Positions 25,382-34,240 are shown, counted from the first letter of the stretch. The stretch: DNA of 64,000 nucleotides from Bacillus sp. MRMR6 (GCF_001940785.1 NZ_MSLS01000002.1:1-64000); one strand, 5' to 3'. Numbers and translations are program-made. Notes: generated by a model from the sequence alone, not told the origin.

Positions 25382-26392
25382 ATGAATGGAAAACGGTGGG
25401 CCGCTTTAGGGATTGCTGCGGCACTATTTTTTGTATCAGTCATAATTAATTTTTTATCGGCTTTTGCAATCAAGGGAGTAGAAACAAATTTCACGGATTT
25501 TTTAGCTGCCAGCGAAATGCCGTTTGAGGAGGAAGTTGTCCAAGAGGGCAATGAATTAAAGAAAATTGCTGTAGTTGATGTTTCTGGAGTTATTCAGGAT
25601 GCAGGGGATGCTCAGTCCTTCATCAAAAGTGTTGGCTATAATCATAAAGCTTTTATGGAGAAATTAAATCACATTAAGAAGGATAACAGTATTAAAGGGG
25701 TCATTCTGCGAGTGAACTCTCCAGGCGGGGGAGTCGTGGAAAGTGCAGAAATTCATGATAAATTACTTGAAATTCAAAATGAAGCAAAAAAGCCCATTTA
25801 TATTTCGATGGGATCAATGGCGGCTTCAGGGGGTTACTATATTTCAGCAGGCGCCAAAAAAATCTTTGCGAGTCCTGAAACACTAACAGGTTCCCTTGGG
25901 GTAATTATGGAAAGTATTAATTATGCAGGTCTGGCTGAAAAATACGGTGTAGATTTTGTAACGATTAAAAGTGGTGAATATAAGGATATTATGAGTCCGA
26001 CGAGAGAGATGACAGAAGAGGAAAGACAAATTCTTCAGACAATGATTAATAATTCTTACGAAGGCTTTGTAAAAGTAATTTCTGAAGGGCGTAATATGCC
26101 AATGGACGAAGTAAAAAATCTGGCTGATGGACGCATTTATGATGGGCGCCAGGCGTTAGAATTAAACTTAATCGATGGTTTTGGCTATTTAGAAGATGTA
26201 ATCGAACAAATGAAAAAGGATGAAAAACTTAAGGGTGCCAAGGTAGTCCGATTTAACGACACGTTAGGAATTGGCTCACTCTTTGGGATGAAACTTCAGC
26301 AGCTATTAACAGATAATAACGAAATGGCTGGGCTTACGGCATTACTATCTCGACCTAACTCACCACGACTTATGTACTTGTATGCGGAATAG
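25382..26392 (+). CDS. sppA: Signal peptide peptidase SppA
   Basis: A membrane-anchored S49-family protease that degrades released signal peptides. It has an N-terminal transmembrane segment (residues 7-27). The catalytic Ser is S149 in SMAASGGYY, and the catalytic Lys K201 in KSGEYKDIMSP; B. subtilis has these at 147 and 199. The length is 336 aa. GTAGGAGG precedes the ATG. It is followed after 11 bases by yteJ, as in B. subtilis, so the two probably form an operon. Confidence 0.95.
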   Translation: MNGKRWAALGIAAALFFVSVIINFLSAFAIKGVETNFTDFLAASEMPFEEEVVQEGNELKKIAVVDVSGVIQDAGDAQSFIKSVGYNHKAFMEKLNHIKKDNSIKGVILRVNSPGGGVVESAEIHDKLLEIQNEAKKPIYISMGSMAASGGYYISAGAKKIFASPETLTGSLGVIMESINYAGLAEKYGVDFVTIKSGEYKDIMSPTREMTEEERQILQTMINNSYEGFVKVISEGRNMPMDEVKNLADGRIYDGRQALELNLIDGFGYLEDVIEQMKKDEKLKGAKVVRFNDTLGIGSLFGMKLQQLLTDNNEMAGLTALLSRPNSPRLMYLYAE

Positions 26393-26403
26393 GGGGATAG
26401 CTA

Positions 26404-26928
26404 ATGGATACGAATGAGAATCAAACAGGTTTGATACCAGAAGATCTCACTCAAAATGGAGAGACTATGATTTCGAAACAGGACCCGATTGAAGAAGACG
26501 GTGGGGTGGGAACTATCCGTTACGCGGGTTTTTGGATGCGCTTTTGGGCTTATTTACTAGATATTGTCATTGTAGGCAGTCTTGTTAGGTTGTTAGTTAA
26601 ACCATTATTTCGCCTGCTAGAAATTCCTTTAGCAGACTCTAATATGTTTGCTCCAATTTCGATAGCATCAGCTGTTATTTTCTATTTGTATTTTGTTCTA
26701 ATGACGAAATACTTCAATCAAACATTAGGAAAGATGGTTTTTGGACTTAAAGTTGTAGATCTAAATACAGGAACATTATCATGGAATACGATTTTATTTA
26801 GGGAATGGATTGGTCGCTTTATTTCTGCAACCATTATTGTAGGCTACATCATTGTCGCCTTTATGCCGAAAAAACAAGGTTTGCATGATCTTTTTACAGA
26901 AACAACTGTAGTCCATGTAGAGCGCTAA
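26404..26928 (+). CDS. yteJ: RDD-family membrane protein YteJ
   Basis: A 174-aa protein with a soluble N-terminal 35 residues and then an RDD domain. YAGFWMRFWAYLLDIVIVGS contains the conserved Arg and Asp-Asp region, followed by two further hydrophobic segments. RDD proteins are of unknown or varied function; in B. subtilis YteJ modulates SppA activity. The start is 11 bases after sppA behind AGGGGGATAGCTA. The synteny supports the name. Confidence 0.9.
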   Translation: MDTNENQTGLIPEDLTQNGETMISKQDPIEEDGGVGTIRYAGFWMRFWAYLLDIVIVGSLVRLLVKPLFRLLEIPLADSNMFAPISIASAVIFYLYFVLMTKYFNQTLGKMVFGLKVVDLNTGTLSWNTILFREWIGRFISATIIVGYIIVAFMPKKQGLHDLFTETTVVHVER

Positions 26929-27004
26929 ATAGGATAAATAAATCTGTCATTAAATGGCAGGTTTATTTTTTTTATTATAGGTAATACTAGTAGGCTGAAA
27001 GGTT

Positions 27005-27700
27005 GTGAACAATTTGATTTGGCTGCTGATTGCTCTTATTATTCTTTTGGTTTTTCTTATCATCCTTATTACTAAAATAACTGTTCACATTGATTACTAT
27101 CATCATAATGATAACGATGACTTAAAAATAGAATTTAAAATTTGGTTTGGCTTGATTAAGTATAAGATGAAAGTCCCACTAATCAAGATCGATGATAATT
27201 CACCCAGTATAATCGTTACGGGAGAAAAACAAATGGGCGACTCCCCTGACAACTCTAAGAATGTAGAACAACAAATTACACCTAATAAAGTTATGCAAAA
27301 CATGCATAACGTCAGAGAAATTTTGAATCATGTTGTTCATATGGGTTCGATTGTTAAGAGATTTTTATCAAGAGTCTCTATTAAGCAATTTGATTGGCAT
27401 ACTTTAGTCGGGGTAGGAGATGCAGCAGCCACTGGTGTACTTTCTGGGGCATTTTGGACGATAAAAGGGAGTATGGTAGGAATACTCAGCCACTTCTTAA
27501 AATTAAAAGAAATGCCAAACATATCGGTCACTCCTCATTTTCAACTAGCGATTATACAAACCCGAATCACATGTATTATTCAGTTTCGAATCGGGCATGC
27601 TATTTTGGCAGGATTAAAACTTATAAAATTCTGGAAGGGCGGACGCCCAAATCTAAGAATGAATGAGAATTACAGTAAAGAAAAAACTAAATCCGTTTAA
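27005..27700 (+). CDS. ytfI: DUF2953 protein YtfI
   Basis: A 231-aa protein with one N-terminal membrane helix (residues 3-24, very hydrophobic) and a basic C-terminus. The middle has the DUF2953 features KIWFGLIKYKMKVP and WHTLVGVGDAAATGVLSGAF. The function is unknown. The GTG at 27005 is only two bases from GAAAGG; a TTG at 27014 has better spacing, so the start is uncertain by three residues. It is followed 18 bases later by the sporulation gene ytfJ, as in B. subtilis. Confidence 0.85.
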   Translation: MNNLIWLLIALIILLVFLIILITKITVHIDYYHHNDNDDLKIEFKIWFGLIKYKMKVPLIKIDDNSPSIIVTGEKQMGDSPDNSKNVEQQITPNKVMQNMHNVREILNHVVHMGSIVKRFLSRVSIKQFDWHTLVGVGDAAATGVLSGAFWTIKGSMVGILSHFLKLKEMPNISVTPHFQLAIIQTRITCIIQFRIGHAILAGLKLIKFWKGGRPNLRMNENYSKEKTKSV

Positions 27701-27718
27701 AATAGGAGGAAACAGAAC

Positions 27719-28195
27719 ATGTCTGAACATCCAATTCAAGGTTTGATGACGACTGCAATGGAGAGCTTAAAGGAAATGATCGATGTTAATACAATCATTG
27801 GGGATCCTGTTGAAACTCCTGACGGAAGCGTCATTCTAACCGTTTCTAAAGTAGGGTTTGGATTTGCTGCTGGAGGCAGTGAGTTTAAAATGGATGGCTC
27901 ACAAAAGCAAGGTGAAGGGCAAAGCGGGTCGAAGCTTCCTTTTGGCGGAGGGAGCGGCGGCGGTGTATCCATCACACCTATTGCCTTCTTAATCGTTAAT
28001 TCTCAGGGAGTTAAGATGCTTCATCTTGATGAAAGTACACATCTATATGAAAAGATTTTAGAAATGGCTCCTCAGGCAGTAGATAAGATACAACAAATGC
28101 TTTCGAAAAAAAATGAACCTAATCAAGGGCAGAATTCTAACCAATCAAACCCATCGTATCAGCATGATTCTCAAAAACAAGGTTTTAATATTTAA
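27719..28195 (+). CDS. ytfJ: Spore germination/sporulation protein YtfJ (GerW)
   Basis: A 158-aa GerW-family protein. The conserved core starts at HPIQGLMTTAMESLKEMIDV, continues through TIIGDPVETPDGSVILTVSK, then a glycine-rich segment (LPFGGGSGGGVSI) and PIAFLIV. The Gln/Asn-rich C-terminal tail is variable. In B. subtilis it is made in the forespore and needed for normal germination. AGGAGGAAACAGAAC precedes the ATG. It is in operon with ytfI. Confidence 0.93.
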   Translation: MSEHPIQGLMTTAMESLKEMIDVNTIIGDPVETPDGSVILTVSKVGFGFAAGGSEFKMDGSQKQGEGQSGSKLPFGGGSGGGVSITPIAFLIVNSQGVKMLHLDESTHLYEKILEMAPQAVDKIQQMLSKKNEPNQGQNSNQSNPSYQHDSQKQGFNI

Positions 28196-28199
28196 TGGA

Positions 28200-28239
28200 A
28201 AAGTTAATCTTCCTCAAATAAGGAAGGTTAACTTTTTTC
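28200..28239 (+). terminator. Terminator of ytfIJ
   Basis: AAGTTAA and CTTCCT pair with AGGAAG and GTTAACTT, followed by TTTTTT. Confidence 0.85.
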
Positions 28240-28298
28240 TTGGGTAAGCCTCGCCAATCGGCAGTTTTCTTAAAGCTGCTAATATTGGGTTCAAATAA

Positions 28299-28327
28299 TT
28301 GCAAAAAAGATTCTGACAAGATATATT
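28299..28327 (+). promoter_or_regulatory. Sigma-A promoter of tpx
   Basis: TTGCAA (28299-28304) and TATATT (28322-28327) with exactly 17 bases between, about 70 bases upstream of the tpx start. Confidence 0.7.
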
Positions 28328-28397
28328 AACACTGTACATATCGAAGCAAACTAGAATTTTGAATACCCGGTTTGCAGCGAAAAAGGAGGATGTAAGT

Positions 28398-28898
28398 ATG
28401 GCAAATGTAACTTTTAAGGGAAATCCAGTCACATTACTAGGAAACGAAGTGAAGGTAGGAGATAAGGCGCCAAACTTTAGTGTATTGGCTAATGATTTAT
28501 CTGCAGTCACTCTAGAAAACACAAAGGGTCAAGTTCGTCTAATCAGTGCTGTACCTTCTTTAGATACAGGTGTCTGTGATGCAGAAACGCGCCGTTTCAA
28601 TGAGGAAGCGAATAGCTTAGGCGACGTTAAAGTTTTAACAGTTAGTGTGGATCTGCCGTTTGCTCAAAAGCGCTGGTGTGGAGCAAATGGAATCGAAAAT
28701 GTTCAAACGCTTTCAGATCACCGCGACCTTTCTTTCGGAGAAGCCTATGGCGTAGTCATCCAAGAGCTAAGATTACTCGCACGTGCGGTATTTGTAGTTG
28801 ACTCTACTGACACCGTAACATATGTGGAATATGTAAGTGAGGCTACTAATCACCCTAACTACGAAGCAGTACTCGAAGCCGCTAAAAACGCAAAATAA
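28398..28898 (+). CDS. tpx: Thiol peroxidase
   Basis: A peroxiredoxin that reduces hydroperoxides with thioredoxin. The peroxidatic Cys lies in [19 protein letters not shown] and the resolving Cys in [19 protein letters not shown]. The length is 166 aa with the ATG at 28398 behind AAAAAGGAGGATG, matching the 167 of B. subtilis; the longer frame from 28359 is a leader. It is followed by ytxK and ackA, as in B. subtilis. Confidence 0.96.
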   Translation: MANVTFKGNPVTLLGNEVKVGDKAPNFSVLANDLSAVTLENTKGQVRLISAVPSLDTGVCDAETRRFNEEANSLGDVKVLTVSVDLPFAQKRWCGANGIENVQTLSDHRDLSFGEAYGVVIQELRLLARAVFVVDSTDTVTYVEYVSEATNHPNYEAVLEAAKNAK

Positions 28899-28907
28899 TA
28901 TTTAATA

Positions 28908-28940
28908 CAAAGAGGCCTCGCACAAACGAGGTCTCTTTCA
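28908..28940 (+). terminator. Terminator of tpx
   Basis: AAAGAGGCCTCG pairs with CGAGGTCTCTTT around CACAAA. Confidence 0.85.
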
Positions 28941-28978
28941 TTTAACTTGTAAAACATATTCCTTTTCATATAAAATGT

Positions 28979-29049
28979 AGGCTGTGTTAAGTTTGACTAG
29001 TGAAAGGTTTTTGTGAATCTGCAAGACTCCAGCGGAGGAGTGAGCAAGA
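28979..29049. repeat. Truncated copy of the AGGCTGTGTTAA element
   Basis: It starts AGGCTGTGTTAA, identical to the left end of the copy at 23048. It holds the hairpin ACTCC-AGCG-GAGGAGT but lacks a right inverted repeat, and ends just before the ytxK ribosome binding site. Confidence 0.65.
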
Positions 29050-29074
29050 AATTTTTTTATAGGGGGAGAAGAAA

Positions 29075-30058
29075 GTGACGATTTCTCCAGTGGAACAACT
29101 TTTTACATTATTCAATGAAACAGCCATAGTCCTGCAAGAAGAATTAGAGTGTACATATTTAGAAGCTCTTGCCGAAACAGGGGAGAACCTTTTTCATGGC
29201 AGCATTCTTCAAGAAGAACTAAGTGAACTATCGCAAAAAAGAATAAAGAAACAGTACCTAGAGATTAACTTGGATAATTTCTCCAAGGAGGAAATCCGTA
29301 AAGCCTATCAGCTAGTCATTTTAAAGGGAATGAAAGAGAATGTGCAGCCTAACCATCAAATGACCCCTGATTCAGTCGGGATGGTCATGGGCTATTTGGT
29401 TAATAAATTTATCAATAAGCCTTCCTTCCGTTTGCTAGACCCTGCTGTCGGGACAGGCAATCTCTTAACAACCGTTTTAAATCAATTATCTAGTAATGTA
29501 AATTCAATAGGTGTTGATATTGACGATCTCTTAATCAAGTTAGCCTATGTGAATGCAAACTTACAAGAGCATCCAATTGAGCTTTTTAACCAAGACAGCC
29601 TTGAACCATTATTTATCGATCCTGTCGATGCGGTGATTGCAGATTTGCCATTTGGTTTCTATCCCAATGATGTACGGGCAGCCGATTATCAATTAAAAGC
29701 CAACGAAGGTCATTCATATGCACATCATCTGTTCATAGAACAAAGTGTTCGCCATACAAATCCAGGTGGATACCTATTTTTTGTTATTCCTAATGGACTA
29801 TTTGAAAGCGAGCAAGCCGGACAGCTTCGCGAATTTTTCAAAGAAAACATCATCGTTCAGGGACTGCTTCAATTACCATTGAGTATGTTTAACAATAAAA
29901 ATGCAGCCAAAAGTATCCTTGTATTACAAAAGCAGGGAGAAGGCGTAACAGCACCAAAACAAGCTTTACTAGTTGACCTCCCAAAATTATCAAATGCAGT
30001 TGAAATGGATAAAATGCTAACAAAGCTTGAAAAATGGTTTCAAGAGAACAAAAGATAA
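29075..30058 (+). CDS. ytxK: SAM-dependent methyltransferase YtxK
   Basis: A 327-aa class I methyltransferase resembling N6-adenine DNA methyltransferases. Motif I is LLDPAVGTGNLLTTVLNQLS. The catalytic NPPY/F-type motif is changed to DLPF (VIADLPFGFY). No target-recognition domain or partner restriction gene is visible, so it is probably not a restriction-modification enzyme. GTG start behind AGGGGGAGAAGAAA. The order tpx-ytxK-ackA is conserved with B. subtilis. The true substrate is unknown. Confidence 0.88.
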   Translation: MTISPVEQLFTLFNETAIVLQEELECTYLEALAETGENLFHGSILQEELSELSQKRIKKQYLEINLDNFSKEEIRKAYQLVILKGMKENVQPNHQMTPDSVGMVMGYLVNKFINKPSFRLLDPAVGTGNLLTTVLNQLSSNVNSIGVDIDDLLIKLAYVNANLQEHPIELFNQDSLEPLFIDPVDAVIADLPFGFYPNDVRAADYQLKANEGHSYAHHLFIEQSVRHTNPGGYLFFVIPNGLFESEQAGQLREFFKENIIVQGLLQLPLSMFNNKNAAKSILVLQKQGEGVTAPKQALLVDLPKLSNAVEMDKMLTKLEKWFQENKR

Positions 30059-30092
30059 GACCGATTAAGCATCACGGTCTTATCTTTTTTTG
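30052..30092 (+). terminator. Terminator of ytxK
   Basis: AAAGATAAGACCG pairs with CGGTCTTATCTTT, followed by T run. Confidence 0.9.
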
Positions 30093-30147
30093 TAGGAAAA
30101 AATTTTATTGGAAAAGTCTAAATAATGAGAATTGAACTTTATTTGAA

Positions 30148-30161
30148 CGTAACCGTTTCCA
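30148..30161 (+). promoter_or_regulatory. Candidate cre site upstream of ackA
   Basis: CGTAACCGTTTCCA matches cre at 12 of 14 positions. It lies about 150 bases before the ackA start, an upstream position consistent with the known activation of ackA by CcpA in B. subtilis. The ackA promoter itself is not clear to me. Confidence 0.5.
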
Positions 30162-30307
30162 ACCAATTAAACCCTTGTATTGTAATAAATACAGTGTTTT
30201 AATGGGAAATTGAGAGCAATAATCGGCATTGGTTTGTGCACAATAAAAGTGTACGTATACAGACCTCTAAAAGCTAATGTTGGTTATATAAAGGAGCGGT
30301 ATTATAC

Positions 30308-31492
30308 ATGTCAAAAATTATAGCGATTAATGCAGGAAGTTCTTCACTTAAGTTTCAGCTATTTGAAATGCCAAACGAAGATGTAATCACAAAAGGACTA
30401 ATTGAAAGAATTGGATTAAATGATTCCATTTTTACCATCACAGTGAATGATGAAAAAGTTACAGAAACAACTGATATTCCCGACCATGAAGTAGCAGTAA
30501 AAATGCTCTTAGATAAATTAACCACTTTAGGAATCATTGAATCATTAAATGAGATCGAAGGTATTGGTCACCGTGTAGTACACGGTGGAGAAGCGTTTAA
30601 TGATTCTATTGTAATCACAGATGAAGTCCTGGCTAAGATTGAAGAACTTTCGGAATTAGCACCGTTACATAACCCAGCTAACCTTACTGGCATTATGGCT
30701 TTTAAAGGGGTGCTTCCAAATGTTCCTGCAGTAGCAGTTTTCGATACTGCCTTCCATCAAACAATGCCTGAAAGTTCATACCTTTACAGTTTGCCATACG
30801 AATACTATGAGAAGTTTGGAATTCGTAAATATGGCTTCCATGGCACATCACATAAGTATGTATCACAGCGTGCAGCAGAGCTTCTAGGGCGGCCAGTAGA
30901 ACAATTGCGTCTCATCTCTTGTCACCTAGGTAACGGGGCAAGTATTGCCGCTATTGAAGGCGGGAAATCAATTGATACGTCAATGGGCTTCACACCACTT
31001 GCTGGTGTTACAATGGGAACAAGGTCTGGAAATATTGACCCTGCTCTAATTCCATTTATCATGGAAAAAACTGACCAAACGGCAGAACAAGTGCTTGATG
31101 TTTTAAATAAAAAGAGTGGGATGCTTGGAGTATCTGGCTTCTCAAGTGATTTACGCGATATTGAAGTAGAGGCAAGCAAAGGAAATGAGCGTGCACAGCT
31201 TGCATTAGAGGTATTTGCCAACCGTATTCATAAATATATCGGTTCATATGCTTCACGTATGTTCGGAGTAGACGCGATTATTTTTACTGCCGGTATCGGT
31301 GAAAATAGTGATGTTATTAGAGAAAATGTCCTAAAGGGACTTGAATTCATGGGAGTATATTGGGATCCAACTCTTAACAAAGTAAGAGGTAAGGAAGCAT
31401 TTATTAACTATCCACATTCACCTGTAAAAGTTATGATTATTCCTACAAATGAAGAAGTCATGATAGCAAGAGATGTAGTGCGTTTAGCATAG
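30308..31492 (+). CDS. ackA: Acetate kinase
   Basis: Makes ATP from acetyl phosphate in overflow metabolism. ASKHA-fold motifs: [20 protein letters not shown] at the start, then [39 protein letters not shown] and FTAGIGENS. The length of 394 aa is normal. AAAGGAGCGG precedes the ATG. It sits between ytxK and moaB, as in B. subtilis (apart from an EcsC gene inserted here). A candidate cre site lies upstream. Confidence 0.98.
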   Translation: MSKIIAINAGSSSLKFQLFEMPNEDVITKGLIERIGLNDSIFTITVNDEKVTETTDIPDHEVAVKMLLDKLTTLGIIESLNEIEGIGHRVVHGGEAFNDSIVITDEVLAKIEELSELAPLHNPANLTGIMAFKGVLPNVPAVAVFDTAFHQTMPESSYLYSLPYEYYEKFGIRKYGFHGTSHKYVSQRAAELLGRPVEQLRLISCHLGNGASIAAIEGGKSIDTSMGFTPLAGVTMGTRSGNIDPALIPFIMEKTDQTAEQVLDVLNKKSGMLGVSGFSSDLRDIEVEASKGNERAQLALEVFANRIHKYIGSYASRMFGVDAIIFTAGIGENSDVIRENVLKGLEFMGVYWDPTLNKVRGKEAFINYPHSPVKVMIIPTNEEVMIARDVVRLA

Positions 31493-31507
31493 ATAGAAAT
31501 ATTGTTG

Positions 31508-31538
31508 GGCAAACAATCATCTGGATTGTTTGCCTTTT
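31508..31538 (+). terminator. Terminator of ackA
   Basis: GGCAAACAATC pairs with GATTGTTTGCC, followed by TTTT. Confidence 0.85.
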
Positions 31539-31609
31539 GGTTTAGTTCTTTCCTTTCCTGTCTTTGTGATATAATGTAAGCAAATATTGGAAGAGTAGGG
31601 GGGACAGCG

Positions 31610-32449
31610 ATGCCTTTGACAGAACGGGAATCTGCAGTCTTAGAGGAAATACGTAACTGGGAACATACCTTATTGAATTACGAAGCAAACGACCTGCAAT
31701 TAACATATGAAAAATATATTGAGCGTTCTTTTTCTCTACTGCCTGAAAATATTCAAAAGCAGTTTTTTGCAGTGATTGACAGCTGGTTGTTTCATCTACA
31801 TGGGATGATTCAAGGCTCGCAGCTCCAAATGGATGCAAAAGAAAGAATCCTTTCTTCTGGGAGAATATTTAATAAGGATATTGAGAACGTCAAAGACTTA
31901 AAACAATTGAACATTGATCAATTGCAATACATAGCAATGCAGCAAATAGCCAGACACAGACTATATTCCTTTACACAGGGTGGGTTGGCCGGAACGGGAG
32001 GAACGCTTCTTTTAGGGACGGATATTCCTGCTATGGCGGTCATTAATTTACGGGTGGTTCAGCTAACCGCAATGACCTATGGATTTGAGATTAATACTCC
32101 CAATGAAATGATGACTTCTTTAAAGGTTTTCCATACAGCAACCTTGCCTCCAAGGTTACAGAAACACGGCTGGTCTGTCTTGATGAATGAATTAGAATCG
32201 AGCACAGAAGCATATTTCTATGAAGGTAATGAGGAAATTATGGATGTTACTTGGCTCGAACAACCGATACAGCAATTACTTAAAGCGATGGTAATCAGTT
32301 TGTTTCGAAAAAAAATAATACAGGGAATTCCACTCGTCAGTATGGCAATAGGTGCAGGTGCGAATTATCAGTTAACAAGAAAGGTCACGGACCTAGCGCA
32401 TAAATACTACCAACTTCGTTATCTTAAGGAAAAAGAGGAGTCAGTTTAA
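31610..32449 (+). CDS. EcsC-family protein
   Basis: A 279-aa protein of the EcsC family (B. subtilis EcsC is encoded with an ABC exporter that affects protein secretion and processing, but its own role is unclear). Recognisable segments are QQIARHRLYSFTQGGLAGTG, followed by a hydrophobic GTDIPAMAVINLRVVQLTAM region, and PLVSMAIGAGANYQLTRKVT near the end. AGTAGGGGGGACAGCG precedes the ATG. It overlaps closely with moaB (two bases apart). No ecsAB genes are nearby, so this is an orphan copy. Confidence 0.78.
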   Translation: MPLTERESAVLEEIRNWEHTLLNYEANDLQLTYEKYIERSFSLLPENIQKQFFAVIDSWLFHLHGMIQGSQLQMDAKERILSSGRIFNKDIENVKDLKQLNIDQLQYIAMQQIARHRLYSFTQGGLAGTGGTLLLGTDIPAMAVINLRVVQLTAMTYGFEINTPNEMMTSLKVFHTATLPPRLQKHGWSVLMNELESSTEAYFYEGNEEIMDVTWLEQPIQQLLKAMVISLFRKKIIQGIPLVSMAIGAGANYQLTRKVTDLAHKYYQLRYLKEKEESV

Positions 32450-32451
32450 CG

Positions 32452-32964
32452 ATGAGTAACCAAGAGCACAAGAAGGAAGCGCCTAAGAATATAAATTGTA
32501 AAATCATTACGGTCAGTGACACGAGAAATCAGGATACAGATAAAAGCGGCAGGCTGATGATCGAGCTGCTTGAACAGAATGGCCATAAAATAGTTGATTA
32601 TGTGATTGTAAAGGATGAAACGACACTAATTCAGGATGAAATCCTAAAAGGCTGCGCCAGAAAGGATATTGATGTCATTCTTACAAATGGTGGAACAGGA
32701 ATTGCCAAACGAGATGTAACCATTGAATCTGTTCAAGAAATACTTGATAAAGAAATTATTGGATTTGGGGAATTGTTTAGAATGTTAAGCTATCAGGAGG
32801 ATATCGGCTCTGCTGCCATCCTCTCAAGGGCTGTAGCTGGAGTGGTAAGAGATAAGGCTGTTTTCTCGACACCAGGCTCGACAGGTGCAGTAAAACTTGC
32901 CATGAATAAGCTAATCCTGCCTGAAATCGGCCATGTAGTTAGAGAAATAAAAAAGGATTTATAG
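32452..32964 (+). CDS. moaB: Molybdenum cofactor biosynthesis protein MoaB
   Basis: A 170-aa MoaB/MogA-type protein that handles adenylylation of molybdopterin. Motifs: CKIITVSDTRNQDTDKSGRL at the start, TNGGTGIAKRDVTIE (the characteristic TGGTG region) and FSTPGSTGAVKLAM. AGGAGTCAGTTTAACG precedes the ATG, which lies two bases after the EcsC gene, so the two are coupled. In B. subtilis moaB is followed by argGH; here it is followed by a terminator and small genes. Confidence 0.95.
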   Translation: MSNQEHKKEAPKNINCKIITVSDTRNQDTDKSGRLMIELLEQNGHKIVDYVIVKDETTLIQDEILKGCARKDIDVILTNGGTGIAKRDVTIESVQEILDKEIIGFGELFRMLSYQEDIGSAAILSRAVAGVVRDKAVFSTPGSTGAVKLAMNKLILPEIGHVVREIKKDL

Positions 32965-32967
32965 ATG

Positions 32968-33009
32968 AAAGGCTCCCTTACTTAAGAATAGAGGGAGCCC
33001 TTCATTTTT
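32968..33009. terminator. Terminator of moaB
   Basis: GGGCTCCCT pairs with AGGGAGCC around a 15-base loop, followed by TTCATTTTT. It may also serve the convergent gene at 33008. Confidence 0.8.
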
Positions 33010-33322
33010 ATTGATGGATTTTAGCTGATAGTATTTGGTTTGCTCTGTACCATAACCATAAATCATTGATGATTGATGCAAGCTCAGCAATTTCATTGTT
33101 CAATTCGCATGAGCGGGGAAAGTTAGTTTCGGTTGAAAGTTGCGCTTGCTTTTCATTAATAGTCTGTTCAAGTTCTGCTATACGATCTGGTATCCTGCCG
33201 CGAATTTTCTCCCAATCAAACAAGATTTTATTTTGAGTTTTTTCATCATAGTTATGCCAATCTAAATGTAGATCTGGTATTGGAATTCCTAGACGTTGGT
33301 CAAAGGAAAAATGTTCGTTCAT
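33008..33322 (-). CDS. Conserved hypothetical protein, 104 aa
   Basis: A soluble, acidic, mostly helical protein. The N-terminal part is MNEHFSFDQRLGIPIPDLHL, followed by a region with a predicted coiled coil (about residues 45-85, RIAELEQTINEKQAQLSTE), and a C-terminal WLWYRANQILSAKIH. There are no membrane segments or catalytic motifs. GGAGGCAGTTAC precedes the ATG on the minus strand. It lies between moaB and a universal stress protein gene. I do not recognise a characterised family. Confidence 0.7.
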   Translation of the reverse strand: MNEHFSFDQRLGIPIPDLHLDWHNYDEKTQNKILFDWEKIRGRIPDRIAELEQTINEKQAQLSTETNFPRSCELNNEIAELASIINDLWLWYRANQILSAKIHQ

Positions 33323-33409
33323 GTAACTGCCTCCAATGGTGTGATTAGTTTTATTTTACAATATTTTGATGAGTATAAACGATTGGATTGCAAAAATAGA
33401 TCAAAGAGT

Positions 33410-33862
33410 TTAAGGGAGTTCTTTAGTTGTACGAACAACAAGCACGTCACAAGGAGCATAGCGAGTGATGTGTTCTGAAACACTGCCGATTAAGAATCTT
33501 TCCACGGCATTCATCCCTGTAGCACCGCAGATGATTAAATCTACCTTATGTTTTTTTGCCATTTCCTTAGGAATCTTAACTTTTGGAGATCCATACTCTA
33601 TTTCATAGTCTACTTTTTTGATTCCTGAATCAAGAGCTTTTTGTTTGTATCGATCAAGGAAATCGGTGGCTAGCTTGTTTGCTCGGTCCGCAATATCAGG
33701 GTCATAAGAATCAATTAATAGAAACGATCTTGTGTCAATGACATGAGCTAATAACAATCCAGCGTTATTCCTTTTGGCGATGTCAATCGCCTTTTTAAAT
33801 GCCCATTCCGCCTCAGTTGATCCATCCACCGCGACTAAGATTTTTTGATAACTAAGTCCCAT
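33410..33862 (-). CDS. Universal stress protein (UspA family)
   Basis: A 150-aa single-domain USP. It starts LSYQKILVAVDGSTEAEWAF. The ATP-binding motif G-2x-G-9x-G-S is complete (GATG, then GS in ERFLIGSVSEH), so it is an ATP-binding type. The family responds to stress and growth arrest; the exact role is unknown. AGGGGGAGAAAGC precedes the ATG. It is a single gene on the minus strand. Confidence 0.9.
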   Translation of the reverse strand: MGLSYQKILVAVDGSTEAEWAFKKAIDIAKRNNAGLLLAHVIDTRSFLLIDSYDPDIADRANKLATDFLDRYKQKALDSGIKKVDYEIEYGSPKVKIPKEMAKKHKVDLIICGATGMNAVERFLIGSVSEHITRYAPCDVLVVRTTKELP

Positions 33863-33967
33863 GCTTTCTCCCCCTTACCTAAATTATAACAATTTTTTCT
33901 AGGAATAGATGTTGCAATTTTTCGAAAAATAATAAGGTGATTATACCTATGAAGGGAGAAGATCTAT

Positions 33968-34126
33968 ATGGCAAAAAGGGATTCAGAGTATAGCGCTACA
34001 TTTGAGATGAATGAAGACGGTGCAAGAGAAGTAAGCGAACAAATCATGGACTCTTATAATAGTGGTATTATTGACCAAGAAAGTCCGCAGGCTTCTAATG
34101 TGGAAATGGACGAGAAAAATAGATGA
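33968..34126 (+). CDS. Small acidic hypothetical protein, 52 aa
   Basis: ATG at 33968 behind GAAGGGAGAAGATCTAT, with an open frame to the TGA at 34124-34126. The product begins MAKRDSEYSATFEMNEDGAR and ends NVEMDEKNR. It is hydrophilic, acidic, and without cysteines or membrane segments. It is too short for most gene finders, but the strong ribosome binding site and the codon use look real. Its size and composition are like minor spore proteins, but I cannot assign it. Confidence 0.6.
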   Translation: MAKRDSEYSATFEMNEDGAREVSEQIMDSYNSGIIDQESPQASNVEMDEKNR

Positions 34127-34240
34127 AGCTTGGTACATCCATCTATAAAATTTAACGATATTAGGACGTTAACCCAAGAAAGTATCCGCTCATGTGCATA
34201 TCCTTTTAGTGTATAAAGACAAAATGAGGAGGAAGTATAA

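Noticed and set aside
27394-27666. 90-aa frame inside ytfI
   Set aside because: Same-strand shadow of ytfI in another frame; ytfI has the family match and the operon context.
29075-30058. Restriction-modification system
   Set aside because: The methyltransferase-like gene has no restriction or specificity partner and is a conserved ackA neighbour.
33296-33478. 60-aa plus-strand frame between the 104-aa gene and the universal stress gene
   Set aside because: It overlaps both minus-strand genes at their ends and has no binding site.
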